A stretch of 64,000 nt of DNA from Trichobilharzia szidati (taxonomy: Eukaryota > Platyhelminthes > Trematoda > Strigeidida > Schistosomatidae): assembly GCA_944472155.2 (NCBI GenBank), contig OX235271.1:94129256-94193255 (forward strand), given 5' to 3'. Of the stretch, positions 35,301 to 41,604 are shown one piece after another. How positions within the stretch are numbered: the first letter of the stretch is position 1; the number at the start of each line of letters is the position of its first letter. The notes beneath the pieces are model-generated. The model saw only the letters and a list, made by a program, of their open reading frames with translations, was not told the DNA's origin and made no database searches. The translations under genes and the position numbers were made by a program.

Positions 35301-38300
35301 ACTCATTTACCACTGTATGCATACATTGATTTTGTCTAAACTTGAACTCCCTGGGTAAAAACTATATAAGTGTAATTTTATGAACACTTTCCACTAAGTT
35401 TGGAACCTCCTGTCAACTGTACGCAGCTGATGAAAGGTCAACGCAGTAAATGATGATACCGTCTTATTCTTCACAAACTGTTGTTCTTGCTTTATTCAAA
35501 TTCATAAAGGAGAATAAACGTATGAACTTATGGATAGTAGCAATGTATTCCATTATTTACCTTAACAACTGTTTGACCTGGTTACAGGATTTCATCATGA
35601 GCTGACATCGGTTAAAGAACCATTGGAAAACCTGAGAGTACCGGACAGCTGTTTCGTCCTAGTTTGGGACTCTTCATCAGTACGCACCCAGGACCCTCTG
35701 GTCACAAGGCGAGCTCGTAGACCATTAAGCCACTGGGACCCGATCCAAGAGTCCCAGAGTCCTGAAGAGTCCCAAACTAGGACGAAACGGCTGTCCAGTA
35801 CTCCCAGGTTTTCCAATGGTTCTCTAACCACTGTCAGCTCATGATGAAATCCTGTAACCAATCAAATCCCTACAAACCAACACTTGAACTGTTTGACCTG
35901 TTGAACGTCATTCTTTATAGCAGTACAAGTAAAAGTCAAAATGAATGACGTTAGAAGCTTTGAAAAACTAGAATAAGAAAACATATCCACACACACACAC
36001 ATACACACACAACTTTTAAGAAAAAAACTATTGAAACGAATCAATGATCATTTCATTCGGAATACATTACACTACATATGACCTTTACATTGAAAAGTCA
36101 ACACATGTAGAATGTTTATTGTTAAGAACAAGTTTACTAGGACGGTTTTTTAATTCATTCAAAATAAGCCCATGTGACTTTTAGAAAATTTATGTTTTTC
36201 ACGACAAAACAATACAACAGACAATTAATTTGTATTTTATCACTGGGATAAAAATGAAGGATCCAACGTAAACATTACACGTATTAAAATCTGAGTGGTG
36301 ATTAAGAAAGTGTTCATATTTGATAAGTGACTACTACTGTAAAGGTAGAAGAGAAGAAAATTTGGTAAGGGGACCTATTAAGGAAAAAAATATCATATTT
36401 ATACATTTTTTGGAGGACACTAAATTGTTCTGATTGGTTGACAATTGGCCCAAGGTTAAACAACGGGAAGGAAAGCTGGCCAAAGAGGTTCAATCCATTA
36501 TCAGTATGCAGACCGTAGATGTTACAGATTTCCTGGAATAACTTGAGCGCCGAGTCAGACTGAATCATTATAAATCACTTAAAATAATCCTAGAGTGTCT
36601 TTTTTAAAAAGTATCTTGTTTTGTTTTTTTCTTCAACACGCTGGGATTATTTAAGGTAATTTATGATGAGGTTAACGTTGGTGGCATAGCGGTTAGGACT
36701 CTCGCCGACCATGCACATGGTCCGGCGTTCGATCCCCGCCCGACGAACTCCTTTACCTCGCTAAGCCAGAAATAATGCTGGTGAAGAGAAAAGGTTGGGT
36801 ATGAGGCTAGCAACCCCATCCTGTATAACTAAACACTGTTACAGAAACTTCAAGCCACTAGCTTGAAACCCTATGTTCCACTGGGGAACGTGAAGGAATA
36901 AAAAAATAAAAAGGATGAGGTTATTTTAAGTCCACATAGTAAATTAGACCCGGATTTGATGAATAAACATCTCTCCAGCCATTAAATTGAAGTGTTGACT
37001 TCAATTTTGGCCGATTCCTATCAATCTGTATCTACATACTACTGACAAATCTTATCTGTAGTATATACCACACTACTTTTTAATAGGACGAATCCGGATT
37101 ATTTATTTACTCCAACAAAGAGAGACTGGATCATTTTCATGGATAGATGTGTCTATTATGTATAAGATTTTCTGTAGGTCTTCAGACTTAAATGTACTTT
37201 ATTCAGTATACTCTCAGTTTTACTCTACAAAATCACAGCTCCGTCTGATCCTTTTCTGATCACTGCATTCAGAACTATTGATTTCGGTGCACACTGCAGA
37301 AGTTCATGGCGTTACCAATAGCTGTTTACCAAAATCTACAAATGCTTTTAGTACTTGTAACGATGTGGAATTTTTGGATATAAATTGTATCTTCCATGGT
37401 TGTTCTTTTTTATCACCTCTGTGCAATGTTTATTATAAATAAATGGAATCGCTAATATGGGGTAGGGAGAATGAAATAACACATAGTCTTAAAAAATTTG
37501 TGGAGAGAAACTTTCAATGTATTCGACAGTAATCTTAATCAAAACGTTATTTCAGAAAAAGGAGTGATCACTTCAGATTTCGTTTCACTTAACTTTGACG
37601 GACTACTTTTGTAATTCTCTAAACAAGAAAACAATCAAATGCTGTTACAAAATACATGTGGTTTAAAAAGTGTTATATGAACTTGCACGTGATCATTCAC
37701 TTTTACAATTTATCGATCAGTGATGACCAATTCACACTGGAGCATCGTTGTATATCATTGGTGAAATATATGAAATTAATGGTAAGTTGTGAAACACATT
37801 AACAACACAAACACCCACATAAACACTTCTTGATTGGACATATGTCTATTCTACTTCAAGAAAAAGGTTGAAAAACAACCCCTAACTCTTTTTTTTCTTT
37901 CTTCACGTTCCCCAGTGGAACATAGAGCTTCAAGCTCGTGGCTTGTAGTTTCTGTAGCAGTGTTTATTTTACAGGATGGGGTTGCTAGCCTCATGCCCAA
38001 CCTTTACTCTTCACCAGCATTATTCCTGACTTAACGAGGTAAAGGAGTGCGTCCAGTGGCCGGGGATCGAACCCCGGACCATGTGCATGACCGGCGAGCG
38101 TCTTAACCGCTATGCCACCGACGCACAACCTAACCCTTATTAGTATCCCCTTAATTTATGGATAGAACATAGAGCTCCATATCATCCTGTTCTCTGAAGT
38201 CCTGTTTAGCTGCAGGCTACACGATTGTCTGTAAGCCCTCATCTCCTTCTCACACTATCTCCTCCACATCAACCTAGGACGCCCAACTCGCCGTTTTTCC

Positions 38301-41300
38301 ATTCGGTTTCTACCGGAAAGTGTGTGTCTGCCGCATGATGTGATTTTTAACGATCTCCTCAGAGTGGGTTAGACCCATCTCCACTTCCTTCCGCATATTT
38401 GTTGCGCGAGATAGGTTCTTGCTTGGTTCCTTGGCAAACGTTCCTCTGGTTAATCGTTCCTGACTATCTGATATCTTCGGTGTGAAGCGAAGAAAGCTAC
38501 TGATGCGAGCCTGTAGCAAGCTGTTGGAAATGCTTTTTGTGATGCGCAAAGTATCTGTACAATATAGAAGCACTGAATGACTTGACATTAGTGTTGAAAA
38601 TCTGAATCTTGTTCTGCATGCTGATTACAGCGGATTTCCAATATTGATTTCAGACTAGTGAAGACCTAATCTGCTTTTCCGATCCTAGCTAGCTTTAACA
38701 TCCTCATCCGATGGCACATCCGTAGTTGAAACGATTACGGCTAGATAAGTGGAAGAAGTGACCTTCTACAAATTTCTACAGCGTGGCTTTATTGGAACAA
38801 AGATTATTTCAGCATTTAACATAGGAATACAACAGGGAGTATGAACCACCATTAGAATCAAACAAAAGTACGACTAGTAACGACGTTATTTAATTTACTT
38901 TGACCAAAAAGAAAATCAAGTATTCGTGCTTGTTAGAGATCCGGTTGACTTAGAGGTGAGTCTCGTCAAGAACTCATATCGAAGCTGAATAAAATAGGAC
39001 AGCTAATTCGTAACACCTTAATAGTGAGCACCAGCAATTCTATGAGAAGAAGGCCAAGATTATACAGTTCTGAGACGATGTTACCACTTAGTTACTAAAA
39101 CAGGAATACGATGGCGGGCCTCACGATTTCCCACGTTCACCTTGTCATCGAATAGGGTAACTACAATAGCTGATGTTACACAAAAGATGCCATACCAGAA
39201 ATTGTTTTCATCTAAAATCGTTTAGTCAAGTATGCATGAGGTGGGACTTTCGAAAATACTCACATAAAAACGTCATTTAAACTCAACAGGTACCTTGATC
39301 TGAAAAGTAATGATCAAAGCAGCATTCGCCATGTAGGGAAACACTGAAAACATTGAAATCAATCTATCATTACTATGTGCAATTTAAGCAAAGTACAGAA
39401 TCTGAGTTATAATCTTATTAGTCTGCTAATGAGTACGATTTCAGAGATGTATAATAAAAGAAAAAAGAATCAATTTTGTAAAGATAGGCAGTTGATATCC
39501 CAATGAGAATTCAGCAATCATACCTAGCTTTATGTAATAATATATAATAATATAATACTCTCTTGTTGAAAATATTGTTACAATACTTGGTGGTACCATT
39601 GTGTCGAGGTATTCACTGATAATTCATTCAATCATACTATTACGCACGTGTAAACTACAAACCACACTAGTTTTATACTTCATACTTAATTCGAAAAGGA
39701 CTACTTAAATAAAGCGCCTATGAACCATCACAGTAGTAAGATCAATATCAACTAAAAGTCAATTGTTCTTCCATATTACTATTCCGTTTGCCTCACACTT
39801 CTGTTTACCATCTCTCTCTCTCTTTTGAATCTCTCTTCTCTTGCTTTGTGTGCTACGTTGAGTGTGGCAACTCGAACTGTTGCACATCTGTGCAAAGTTC
39901 TCCGTTGAAACCAGTCAGTCAAAAGTCAGCAAGACGAGAAGTAAAAAAACAAACTAGGAAGGTATATAACCAAGAATAGCTTTACACAAAAAAAGAACAG
40001 AATAAGTAAGACTGACAGGACTAATGTAGCATACTTTGAAACATACTATCCACAGACAGCTTTTTGCTACTCTTCCATCTGTTATTAATGACCTCTTATA
40101 TGTGGATGATATTTGTTGTCGATAACTTCAAAATCTGTGAAAACGTCTCTCCTAATCCCACTGAACTTCCTTCATCAAAGGATTCAATAGATGAAAAACA
40201 TAAAAAGAACGGATATCTCATGCAAATTCATGTACAAGCCTATCAGCCACATATGTGATGTTAATGACTGATTGACTACCCCATCTTCAACAACCGCAAC
40301 AGAGTTTTGATCCGTAGCCTGCCAACCACACACACATATCCTAGATCAATGAGTCACACACAAGAACACGAGTTGTATTCTCACTATTTTACTAAATGTG
40401 ACTTCACAAACTAATCGCCTCATCTATAAACTTTACCTACTATGTAATTAAAATACACCACGACAACATATAAAATATATCTATTACCTACTACTAGGTT
40501 TCCACACGAAATAAAAAGTATGATAAATGCCAAAACATACTACGTGCAACTTCTCGTTGCAACACATAAACACACACACAAGGAAATCAACCTGAAATCT
40601 TTGAATACAGCTTACCTGATACTGGAATAATTTTTTCCATACCAGAACAAGCATAATCTGTTGGCTTCAAGACAAGGACAACAAAAAATCCCCTGGGGAA
40701 CTGAGTCACCTAGATTTTTGGTACTTATAGAAATATGCAGAAACTCACTTACATCCGCAGATACTGCACCAAGAGTAGTAACAGTTTGATGTAATCCAGT
40801 GTTTCCCACAGTATCAAATAAATCACTAACAGGACACTGAAATCATTTTTGCGATAGATTTACTTTTGTTTAAAAGCGAAAACCTACCTGAAGTTTTTGA
40901 ATAGACAGTACCATGCATATATCACTTTTGGAAACTACTTTAATTTCCGCTGAATTCTTCTCCGCAGGGTAAATATATCGCAAATAGACAGGTTCAGCAG
41001 GTGACACCAGCATAGTTTTCTCTACACCTGGTCTGTTATCAAAATTAAATCTAATTAAAAAACACTAAGTAATTTGGCATACTGTAGATCAAAATCATGA
41101 AGTAATTCAGCTAGAAACATGTACCGCACCTTGTTCGGTGGACTCATAGCGTTAGATAATTCCACTGTGAGTGTTCGAACTTCACCGGAAGGAACTTGAA
41201 TTGGACAAAGTGTGCGACTAACATTCCCGTATGCTGGTCTTTGTATACATAAATTAGGTTATAGAATGTAGTGAAGAAACTCACATAGAATTGAGAACCA

Positions 41301-41604
41301 CTGGCACCTGGAATGACATCACATTATGCACTTGTTTGATTACGACTAATATAGGATAATCTAAGTTTGGATTATAATTGACCAAATGTATCCGAATGAC
41401 AAATTCCTATGAAAACAACATGAAGTTTAAAAGTATATTTTTTCATACGCTACGATTCGAAAGAGCAAACTGATACTCTATCTTTTTATCTTGTGAAACA
41501 TCGTCATAATAGGGCTTGTCCAATTTGGCTTCATTTGGGATTGATTCGATCTCAATAAATAAACAAGCTATAATGAACTTTATCCCGAAAAGTAAAATAT
41601 TCAT
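11246..41604 (-). CDS. sid-1: SID-1/SIDT family transmembrane protein, 11 exons, 3' end not found
   Basis: Exons (minus): 41604-41449, 41406-41285, 41238-41083, 41032-40888, 40836-40753, 40709-40616, 25482-25389, 24053-24028, 17585-17298, 16845-16184, 11319-11246. All have AG/GT borders, and every junction keeps frame (1901 nt, about 633 codons so far). Seen: signal peptide at residues 1-22, a SIDT-like stretch CMVLSIQ..CPVSDL..GLHQTVT (about 184-210), FFVVLVLKPTDYAC (about 229-242), one membrane span (about 255-280), a 320-residue Asn/Ser-rich loop, then YVSDLSRK..RKYLLYFW before the expected second span. Known: SID-1/SIDT proteins are multi-span membrane proteins linked to dsRNA uptake and systemic RNAi. 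Inferred: the missing spans lie in exons I did not find or below position 1. Introns 1-5 are 42-51 nt and intron 6 is about 15 kb and full of retroelements. An additional symmetrical exon between exons 6 and 7 cannot be excluded. Confidence 0.85.
11820..12870 (+). mobile_element. PLE-2 3' part interrupted by SINE-3
   Basis: 11880-12060 encodes WESVKILRSNLGRWRERDRLL, the C-terminal part of a Penelope-like GIY-YIG domain (compare 20160-20740). 12700-12850 carries the family's 3' end: TTGATATGATTATGAGCA, GTGCTCGAAACGTCATC, CACTGTGTGA. The SINE-3 at 12136-12410 separates the two parts. Confidence 0.65.
12136..12410 (+). mobile_element. SINE-3 copy (Cys-tRNA-like head)
   Basis: Head CCCGAATAGCTCAGTGGTAA and CTGACTGCAGC (GCA in anticodon position, as tRNA-Cys) with box B GGGTTCGAATCTC, then a body ending CAAAGAGAGGACTAG. 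Flanked by long imperfect direct repeats (about 36 bp, 12100-12135 and 12405-12440), longer than a usual target-site duplication. Confidence 0.65.
13090..13738 (+). mobile_element. PLE-1 reverse transcriptase fragment
   Basis: Translates with one stop and one frameshift to SPLGSLFADIF, the catalytic-type KRYFDDNFIICDL, SFLDVRLRKK, then the open frame from 13402: LTNFYSWVPIDLKRNLI, RARRICS-like RIRRICSPKSVEEE, LLENGYPPHFIDKHI. This order (palm, thumb, RICSP motif) is typical of Penelope-like RTs. The GIY-YIG half does not follow; at 13738 it joins an Sm-alpha-type repeat. Confidence 0.82.
13739..13880 (+). ncRNA. Sm-alpha-type repeat with hammerhead ribozyme, C3 position altered
   Basis: Hammerhead elements in order: stem I CAUUCAG, core (C3 missing or changed)UGAUGA, stem II GUCUCAAACAGGAC, GAAA, short stem III AUGUCCAU, cleavage triplet AUC, stem I CUGGAU, then UUCCACUGC. 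This is the order of the schistosome Sm-alpha hammerhead. The expected CUGAUGA reads GUGAUGA, so activity is doubtful. The repeat is fused in frame to the PLE-1 RT frame. Confidence 0.75.
14010..14990. mobile_element. PLE-1 GIY-YIG ends in inverted pair
   Basis: Right copy (plus, 14347-14815): ISNSLKGTFSAATLRLVFS, SMCIYQFTCSCGARYIGRS (the GIY-YIG motif), one stop, EHFRAWLRKG, then SFKIIYKVKRSLPK and NPDLCTQKR, a PLE C-terminus. Left copy (minus, 14330-14010) repeats the last part and the 3' UTR. Inverted arms are about 320 bp around a 310-bp spacer. Confidence 0.8.
15365..15880. mobile_element. SINE-1 fold-back pair
   Basis: Left arm minus (15365-15640: tail, hammerhead-like segment, Thr-like head, leader), right arm plus (15690-15880: head from anticodon on, hammerhead-like segment with a 3-nt insertion before GAAA, tail). 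About 15000-15365 I see nothing beyond AT-rich sequence. Confidence 0.78.
15454..15512 (-). ncRNA. Hammerhead-like motif with intact core in SINE-1
   Basis: On the minus strand: GUAAUG, CUGAAGA (fits CUGANGA), stem II GUCC/GGAC with a 10-nt loop, GAAA, loop-less stem III ACAG/CUGU, GUC before the cleavage position, then CAGUAC pairing with GUAAUG in 5 of 6 positions. All universally conserved core nucleotides are present. Prediction from pattern only. Confidence 0.5.
16184..16845 (-). CDS. sid-1: SIDT exon 10: cytosolic loop, acidic and Asn-rich
   Basis: 662 nt, acceptor ..ATTCACAG, donor GTGAGT, largest exon of the gene. It encodes YENQVLYDAQSKVSLEDLKK, a Ser/Pro-rich part, an acidic patch (SSTDEDENDD), a basic patch, an Asn-rich run (NNNND.., SNNNTRGGNND), and ends EEPIDMNSELVPMYKMN in phase 0. 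The acidic patch recalls the SSVEEDDYD patch of vertebrate SIDT loops, but that is analogy, not alignment. A plus-strand hydrophobic open frame here is a shadow. Confidence 0.82.
17298..17585 (-). CDS. sid-1: SIDT exon 9: start of cytosolic loop
   Basis: 288 nt, acceptor ..CCTCTTAG, donor GTAAAC. It encodes EIINFECGSTCPTVHS.., then Thr/Ser-rich sequence, a basic patch (KRRRRFDYGS) and an Asn/Ser-rich stretch. It starts with 2 nt and ends with 1 nt of a codon, fitting exons 8 and 10. The sequence is low in complexity and matches the family only by position: SIDT proteins have a long variable loop between spans 1 and 2. Confidence 0.8.
17900..18115 (-). mobile_element. SINE-1 copy, diverged
   Basis: Minus strand: decayed Thr-like head (GCGAGCTCG on plus), segment CUGAAGA..GAAACAACUGUCCAGU, tail TGATAGCAATCCGC. 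The hammerhead-like core is complete although the head is badly decayed. Confidence 0.65.
18120..18780. other. GC-richer unassigned block
   Basis: Richer in G and C than its flanks and ends where LINE-C begins. Several short frames overlap and none is recognisable. May be untranslated or decayed LINE sequence. Confidence 0.3.
18780..19165 (+). mobile_element. LINE-C C-terminal fragment
   Basis: Encodes IHVRWQDKLSNEEVRRRC-like sequence (one frame change), then VLVQQRRLRWFGHVLRRPDD, WRCRRGGQLKTWLGTV and MECLGLQTVYGLRLW. The LRW-GHVLR and GRP/GGQ-KTW segments are common to C-termini of schistosome non-LTR retrotransposons. No RT catalytic part remains. Confidence 0.7.
19155..19320 (+). mobile_element. 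SINE-1 copy, diverged
   Basis: CAGTGGCTGAGTGATCAACA head, GGTTGTGGATTTGATCC (decayed box B), GAAACAGCTATCCAGTACTCC. It follows LINE-C directly. Confidence 0.6.
19325..19690. repeat. Inverted repeat of a PLE-like 3' end
   Basis: 19327-19380 and 19595-19650 are inverted copies sharing GTTCTC, GCTGGATGGTTTATTTG and GAGAACACAAC on the right arm. The interior carries AGTAGGGCAATGAAAGCTCC. About 19690-20160 is AT-rich and I see nothing in it. Confidence 0.5.
20160..20740 (+). mobile_element. PLE-2 GIY-YIG domain and 3' end
   Basis: One frame reads YKIPYNAC, then VNYIGQTSRSRVVRLSEHKN (GIY-YIG type with YIGQT and R..EHK), SAIALHA, and VKILKSNLGRWKERLI. The end has GATATGATTATAAACA, GTGCTCGAAAC and CACTGTGTGA as at 12700-12850. 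Confidence 0.75.
21195..21778 (+). mobile_element. LINE-A RT core fragment
   Basis: Open frame from 21230: SGVRQGCPLSPFLFN, LEYADDIVLLG (intact RT catalytic YADD), SNLRMSGVRFAPVKCKTLLQ, VDHFIYLGS; frame shifts at about 21640 into DEISARIQKARAAFANLHHLW. It stops abruptly at 21778. Same family as 9763-10699. Confidence 0.85.
21940..22150 (-). mobile_element. SINE-1 copy interrupted by PLE-3
   Basis: Minus SINE-1 with core AUGAAGA, AAAA instead of GAAA and an expanded stem III; its leader breaks at 22150 and seems to resume at 23248. ATTCATGATTTA occurs on both sides and could be the target duplication of the PLE-3 insertion. Confidence 0.6.
22151..23220. mobile_element. PLE-3 palindrome, two 525-bp arms
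   Basis: Arms 22151-22675 and 22696-23220 have equal length and are inverted copies with few mismatches, around a 20-bp spacer. Each encodes the C-terminal GIY-YIG part (LIDFCHSVNPDHDFKIIY, FPRFLRYRLLKT, EALAIHDFKPDLCVQKK) and a shared 3' UTR; 3' ends point outward. Confidence 0.9.
23510..23898 (+). mobile_element. Composite SINE: tRNA-Pro fused to SINE-2
   Basis: Target-site duplication ATTTGTGATCAT at 23498-23509 and 23899-23910; D1 copy 1 has the unoccupied site at about 170-190. The insert is a full tRNA-Pro sequence, about 90 nt of linker, the SINE-2 tRNA-like head (GTCGGTGGCATAGCGG.., box B GGGTTCGATACCC), SINE-2 body, tail CTTGAAGCCCTATGTTCC and an A run. So both modules were inserted as one transcript. 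Confidence 0.88.
23512..23583 (+). tRNA. tRNA-Pro(TGG) module inside composite SINE
   Basis: 72 nt folding as a complete cloverleaf: acceptor GGCCTAG/CTGGGCC with one G-U pair, D arm TGGTCTAGGGGTATG (box A), anticodon stem CTCGC/GCGAG with loop TTTGGGT (anticodon TGG at 23544-23546), T arm with GGTTTGAATCC (box B, one change from GGTTCGA). Discriminator C. As part of an inserted SINE it is a retro-copied tRNA rather than an original locus. It may still drive pol III transcription. Confidence 0.75.
24028..24053 (-). CDS. sid-1: SIDT exon 8: 26-nt micro-exon (D1 copy 2)
   Basis: 26 nt between ..TTTTTTAG and GTATGT. It completes GC+A (Ala) from exon 7 and reads ERRKQFYN plus one G, a basic juxtamembrane stretch like the WRQKKK that follows the first span in other SIDT proteins. 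The leftover G joins AG of the exon at 17585 (GAG, Glu). Phase agreement on both sides is the evidence; the exon is too short to recognise by homology alone. Confidence 0.78.
24770..25140 (-). mobile_element. SINE-1 copy (D1 copy 2)
   Basis: Counterpart of 1030-1430, with scattered substitutions. Confidence 0.7.
25389..25482 (-). CDS. sid-1: SIDT exon 7: first membrane span (D1 copy 2)
   Basis: 94 nt, acceptor ..TTGAAG and donor GTAAGT. Read in the phase given by exon 6 it is EWPYLLPILGAVGVYLLFYIV..FLYQRA: one membrane helix with basic residues on the cytosolic side. In another frame the same DNA gives an open reading frame starting MALFTADTW, which I regard as a shadow. A near-identical copy lies at 1671-1764. 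Confidence 0.82.
25720..25985. mobile_element. SINE-1 fold-back pair (D1 copy 2)
   Basis: Counterpart of 2000-2275; junction near 25840. Confidence 0.75.
26220..26940 (-). mobile_element. LINE-B fragment (D1 copy 2)
   Basis: Counterpart of 2503-3300 with an internal deletion of about 90 bp that removes the IGKARHT segment. The minus frame reads LTDEKILEHLNFVDDL. Confidence 0.72.
28166..29224. mobile_element. PLE-4 inverted pair
   Basis: 3'-UTR arms at 28166-28510 and about 28900-29224 are inverted copies with a small deletion. Between them a minus-strand frame (28839-28645) reads SITKHLVDYGNDIDALK, then IAEACAIRVYKPGLCVQKE, the C-terminus of a Penelope GIY-YIG protein. 27690-28166 has nothing I can name. 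Confidence 0.75.
29225..30584. other. AT-rich intron sequence without recognised feature
   Basis: Within the large SIDT intron. Short frames only (for example 30203-30493 minus, unrecognised). No repeat family identified by eye. Confidence 0.4.
30585..30730 (-). mobile_element. SINE-1, head-truncated
   Basis: Minus strand: CUGAAGA core and GUCC/GGAC stem II kept, but GAAA reads UCAA; tail and terminal CAAACCAATACTTGAAAA present. Truncated before the tRNA-like head. Confidence 0.7.
31045..31315 (+). mobile_element. SINE-1 with leader
   Basis: Leader GTCGCGCTAAAAAGTTACGA, head CCAGTAGTTCAATGGTCTAC, box B GGATTCGAATCC, core UUGAGGA with GAAA, tail ending GTGATCAAACTTG. 31316-32445 is AT-rich with no feature I can support. 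Confidence 0.7.
32456..33132 (+). mobile_element. LINE-A 3' fragment with TSDs
   Basis: Direct repeat TATGGAATGC at 32446-32455 and 33133-33142. Encodes VRSILLYGCETWPLRVEDM, FFDHRCLHS and WYNRVSNIEVRHR before a frameshift, then 3' UTR ending CAGTCAGTCAGTCAG. Confidence 0.88.
33318..33480 (+). ncRNA. Sm-alpha-type hammerhead, C3 altered
   Basis: Hammerhead at about 33380-33427: stem I CCGG, core AUGACGA (expected CUGACGA), stem II GUCCCAAAUGGGAC, GAAA, UGCGCAUC, then CUGGAUUCCACUGC. Everything but C3 fits. Confidence 0.72.
34448..34668. repeat. Hairpin repeat, about 108-bp arms (PLE-5 end)
   Basis: Near-perfect inverted repeat centred at 34558 with a spacer of a few bases (ATCACATG region). 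The right arm continues in plus orientation into PLE-5 sequence. Confidence 0.9.
34669..35530 (+). mobile_element. PLE-5 C-terminal coding part and 3' UTR
   Basis: 34879-35110 encodes TSHQLRTACNSAITRHLLDT, GHEVEIAKSFKIINRQK, FAEAISIKRLKPDLCVQKE, a Penelope GIY-YIG C-terminus. The upstream frame 34509-34877 runs through the hairpin and is not a recognisable protein. The 3' part has GCAGCTGATGAAAGGTCAAC. Confidence 0.75.
35583..35890. mobile_element. SINE-1 fold-back pair (D2 A)
   Basis: Left arm minus including the Thr-like head to about 35752, right arm plus starting inside the hammerhead-like segment (CUGAAGA, GAAA, GUC intact). The junction falls at the hammerhead core. Confidence 0.78.
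36675..36913 (+). mobile_element. SINE-2 insertion with TSD
   Basis: 239 bp between GATGAGGTTA at 36665-36674 and 36914-36923. Copy B keeps the empty site near 57743. Head GTTGGTGGCATAGCGGTTAG, box B GCGTTCGATCCCC, body, tail CTTGAAACCCTATGTTCC and A-rich end. Confidence 0.92.
37891..38125 (-). mobile_element. SINE-2 insertion (D2 A only)
   Basis: Minus-strand SINE-2 with T run at 37890 and head at 38125. Flanks CAACCCCTAACTCTT (37876-37890) and CAACCTAACCCTT (from 38126) look like a diverged target duplication. Copy B lacks it but has a SINE-1 at the same place. Confidence 0.85.
38150..38790 (-). mobile_element. LINE-B fragment (D2 A)
   Basis: Minus frame: ITKSISNSLLQARISSFLRF, KEPSKNLSRATNMRKEVEMG, ending in the LINE-B C-terminal region; RIGK-type part lies toward 38700. 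Counterpart at 58980-59640. Confidence 0.7.
39762..39920 (+). mobile_element. LINE-A 3' UTR, very short insertion with TSD
   Basis: 159 bp between AAAAGTCA at 39754-39761 and 39921-39928. Contains only the 3' UTR (GTGTGGCAACTCGAACTG) and CAGTCAGTC end. Shared with copy B (60610-60766), so it predates the duplication. Confidence 0.85.
40616..40709 (-). CDS. sid-1: SIDT exon 6 (copy A): end of ectodomain
   Basis: 94 nt; acceptor ..AATCTAG, donor GTAAGC; 31 codons plus one G. It encodes RGFFVVLVLKPTDYACSG, corresponding to the F-VVVVVK..D.AC.G end of the SIDT ectodomain. The leftover G pairs with AA at the start of the exon at 25482 (GAA, Glu), which supports a 15-kb intron between them. Confidence 0.86.
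40753..40836 (-). CDS. sid-1: SIDT exon 5 (copy A)
   Basis: 84 nt, exactly 28 codons, flanked by ..TTTCAG and GTAAGT. It encodes CPVSDLFDTVGN and GLHQTVTTLGAVSAD, matching the SIDT order CP-V-DL ... G-Y/HQT-T. It follows exon 4 directly after a 51-nt intron. Confidence 0.88.
40888..41032 (-). CDS. sid-1: SIDT exon 4 (copy A): conserved CMVLSIQ segment
   Basis: 145 nt; completes CA+A (Gln) from exon 3 and ends in phase 0 at donor GTAGGT. It encodes PVYLRYIYP..EIKVVSKSDICMVLSIQKLQ. From family knowledge, a Cys-Met-Val/Thr-Val-Ser-Val/Ile-Gln stretch followed by CPV-DL is one of the most conserved parts of the SID-1/SIDT ectodomain. This exon is the main basis for naming the gene. Confidence 0.88.
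41083..41238 (-). CDS. sid-1: SIDT exon 3 (copy A)
   Basis: 156 nt; acceptor ..CAAAG and donor GTATGC. It completes the codon left by exon 2 (AT+A, Ile). It encodes PAYGNVSRTLCPIQV.. and the beta-strand segment RYMFLAELLHDFDL. It contains one NVS sequon, consistent with an extracellular location. Confidence 0.82.
41285..41406 (-). CDS. sid-1: SIDT exon 2 (copy A)
   Basis: 122 nt, phase 0 in and 2 nt over at the end, with acceptor ..CATAG and donor GTGAGT. It encodes 40 residues of alternating hydrophobic beta-strand type (VIRIHLVNYNP..ILVVIKQ), as expected of the SIDT extracellular beta-rich region. The 42-nt intron before it is typical of schistosome 5' introns. Confidence 0.82.
41449..41604 (-). 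CDS. sid-1: SIDT exon 1 (copy A): start codon and signal peptide
   Basis: ATG at 41604; 52 codons, then donor GTATGA. The first about 22 residues are hydrophobic (MNILLFG..ACLF) and followed by polar residues, as in a secretory signal peptide. I chose this start because an acceptor-like site lies 34 nt upstream and the peptide begins with the hydrophobic core. The acidic and Tyr-rich continuation (KPYYDDVSQDKK) begins the extracellular domain. Confidence 0.85.

Noticed and set aside
36314..36568. 84-codon minus frame conserved in both D2 copies (57393-57647).
   Set aside because: Conservation follows from the recent duplication; no family resemblance and no splice evidence.
37310..37530. Plus frame (intact in copy B at 58136-58363) as a small gene.
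   Set aside because: Broken in copy A, no recognisable motif, lies in an intron of repeat-rich DNA.
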